Source of the DNA: Nitrososphaeraceae archaeon
GTDB taxonomy: Archaea; Thermoproteota; Nitrososphaeria; Nitrososphaerales; Nitrososphaeraceae
Direction: 5' to 3'
Length of the DNA: 5,316 bases
NCBI GenBank assembly: GCA_025922735.1
Contig: JAICHI010000099.1
Coordinates: 1-5,316, forward strand
Shown here: piece after piece, positions 4,403 through 5,316 of the stretch
How positions within the stretch are numbered: position 1 is the first letter of the stretch
Layout of the letters: every line of letters starts with the position of its first letter
Position numbers and translations under genes: made by a program
The notes under the pieces: generated by a model
Database searches by the model: none
What the model saw: only the letters and a program-made list of their open reading frames with translations
Told to the model about the DNA's origin: nothing

Positions 4403-5316
4403 CTGCCATAAGGAACACCTCGTCGGTGTTTACCTTGTGTTTGATTGACCTAGCTGGAACACCTGCAACGATATCGCCGTCAGGGACGTCGTGTATAACT
4501 GAAGCACCTGAGGCCACAATGACGTTTCTGCCTACTTTGATCCCATTTTTCAGTGTTGAATTTAGACCTGTCCAGCTGGTTTCTCCTAGGCTTGTACTGC
4601 CTCCAATAATCGTACCAGCCGTAAGTTCGCAGTTCTTTCCCACAGTTACGTTGTGAGCAATATGGACAAGAGCATCAAGTTTTGTTCCATCACCTATCCA
4701 AGTGTCGGAAAGTGATCCACGTGCAATAGAGCAGTTAGCATATATCTCAACGCCGTTCCCAAGTCTAACATGGCCCTTGTGAGGGAATTTTTCCAGCTCA
4801 CCATCTTCATACCGCTCGAAAGCAAATCCATCAGATCCTAAGGAGGCTCCTGACTGGATCATACAGTTGTTGCCAACTAGACAGTTTTGCACGAGCGATA
4901 CTCTGTCGTATATGATTGTGTTATCGCCTACTGAACAGTTATCGCCTATTACCGCATAGTCGCCAATATAGCAGCCCGTTCCTATCTTGGATTTCTCGGA
5001 AATAACTGCCCGTGGTGAGATGCCAACCAACCGCTCTTGGCGCCTCATCTCTTTGGTCACTCTAACAAATGTAAGCCGGGGATTGTCCGTGAATACTAAC
5101 AATTGCTTGCTATTTGGGTGAACCAGACCTTGCATTTCTTTCTTGCATAGTATCACACCCGCCTTTGACCCGGAAATGTACGACAGTCCTTTTTGGCCCA
5201 CATGCCAGCAAAATGCAAGGTCGTTTTCAGTTGCCTCATCAATAGAAGCTATGCCATGTACGCTGATGTTGCTACCTTCTGACTCAAAGTCAACTCCAAG
5301 GTTGGATAGAACTGAC
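4377..5316 (-). CDS. lpxD: LpxD-like left-handed beta-helix N-acyltransferase, start beyond right edge
   Basis: The frame is open from the right edge to TAG 4377, giving 312 visible residues; LpxD is usually about 340. Visible residues 1-95 match the LpxD uridine-binding N-terminal domain: ISVHGIASIDEATENDLAFC (about 17-36), SKAGVILC (about 50-57) and TDNPRLTFVRVTKE (about 76-89). Residues about 98-290 are hexapeptide repeats ([I/V]-G-x-x) forming a trimeric beta-helix. They include SDGFAF (161-166) and VHIAHNV (217-223), in which H221 aligns with the catalytic His239 of E. coli LpxD. Bacterial LpxD adds a 3-hydroxyacyl chain to the amine of UDP-3-acyl-glucosamine for lipid A. Here the second E. 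coli histidine (H276) aligns by eye with glycine, and the end reads GDIVAGVPARSIK, typical of acetyl-CoA-dependent sugar acetyltransferases. An archaeon without lipid A probably uses it on another UDP-amino sugar. A GTG at 5201 is not the start, because it would remove part of the N-terminal domain. The symbol is at family level only. Confidence 0.9.
   Translation of the reverse strand, partial: SVLSNLGVDFESEGSNISVHGIASIDEATENDLAFCWHVGQKGLSYISGSKAGVILCKKEMQGLVHPNSKQLLVFTDNPRLTFVRVTKEMRRQERLVGISPRAVISEKSKIGTGCYIGDYAVIGDNCSVGDNTIIYDRVSLVQNCLVGNNCMIQSGASLGSDGFAFERYEDGELEKFPHKGHVRLGNGVEIYANCSIARGSLSDTWIGDGTKLDALVHIAHNVTVGKNCELTAGTIIGGSTSLGETSWTGLNSTLKNGIKVGRNVIVASGASVIHDVPDGDIVAGVPARSIKHKVNTDEVFLMAGQKKTTTT

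Noticed and set aside
4092..4656. Open frames at 4092-4316 (minus) and 4426-4656 (plus)
   Set aside because: They are antisense to the deacetylase and LpxD-like genes and show no independent support.
5199..5201. GTG at 5201 as the start of the LpxD-like gene
   Set aside because: The frame stays open to the right edge and the extra 38 residues (including HGIASIDEATENDLAF) match the LpxD N-terminal domain, so the true start is outside the window.
4377..5316. A real lipid A pathway
   Set aside because: Only an LpxD relative is visible. The promoters look archaeal, the donor-site features differ, and no LpxA, LpxB or LpxC relative is present in the window.

Overview
The window looks archaeal, most likely a Thaumarchaeote (Nitrososphaerota), probably a soil-type Nitrososphaerales. 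The reasons are AT-rich box A (TATA) elements about 25 bp upstream of three start codons, which implies leaderless mRNAs; the absence of bacterial -35/-10 boxes and strong Shine-Dalgarno sequences; and a mix of secreted beta-sandwich proteins with bacterial-type sugar enzymes. This placement is inferred from style; there is no rRNA or ammonia-oxidation marker here to confirm it.

Layout from left to right. (1) Bases 1-321, minus strand: the N-terminal part of a secreted protein with a LamG/concanavalin A-like signature, running off the left edge. (2) Bases 322-435: a short intergenic stretch holding that gene's promoter. (3) Bases 436-1518, minus: a WecB-type UDP-GlcNAc 2-epimerase. (4) Bases 1526-2896, minus: a membrane-embedded, processive-type family 2 glycosyltransferase directly upstream of the epimerase, so the two form an operon. 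Its start is unusual: the best ATG is in another frame. (5) Bases 2993-3520, minus: a small secreted Ig-like protein with a C8 homopolymer just after the signal peptide. (6) Bases 3521-3663: a divergent promoter region. (7) Bases 3664-4374, plus: a PIG-L/LmbE-type zinc N-deacetylase. (8) Bases 4377-5316, minus: an LpxD-like left-handed beta-helix N-acyltransferase whose start lies beyond the right edge. It meets the deacetylase tail to tail with only 2 bp between the stop codons, inside a symmetric hairpin.

Taken together this is an amino-sugar glycan locus. The epimerase would supply UDP-ManNAc, the membrane glycosyltransferase would polymerise or transfer a nucleotide-activated sugar, the deacetylase would expose an amine, and the LpxD-like enzyme would acylate or acetylate an amine on a nucleotide sugar. 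The secreted beta-sandwich proteins on either side could bind or be anchored in the product. The enzyme families are clear from motifs; the shared pathway is inferred from gene order. The most interesting points are the deacetylase/LpxD-like pair in an organism not expected to make lipid A, the frame-broken start of the glycosyltransferase, and the nested bidirectional terminator-like structure.
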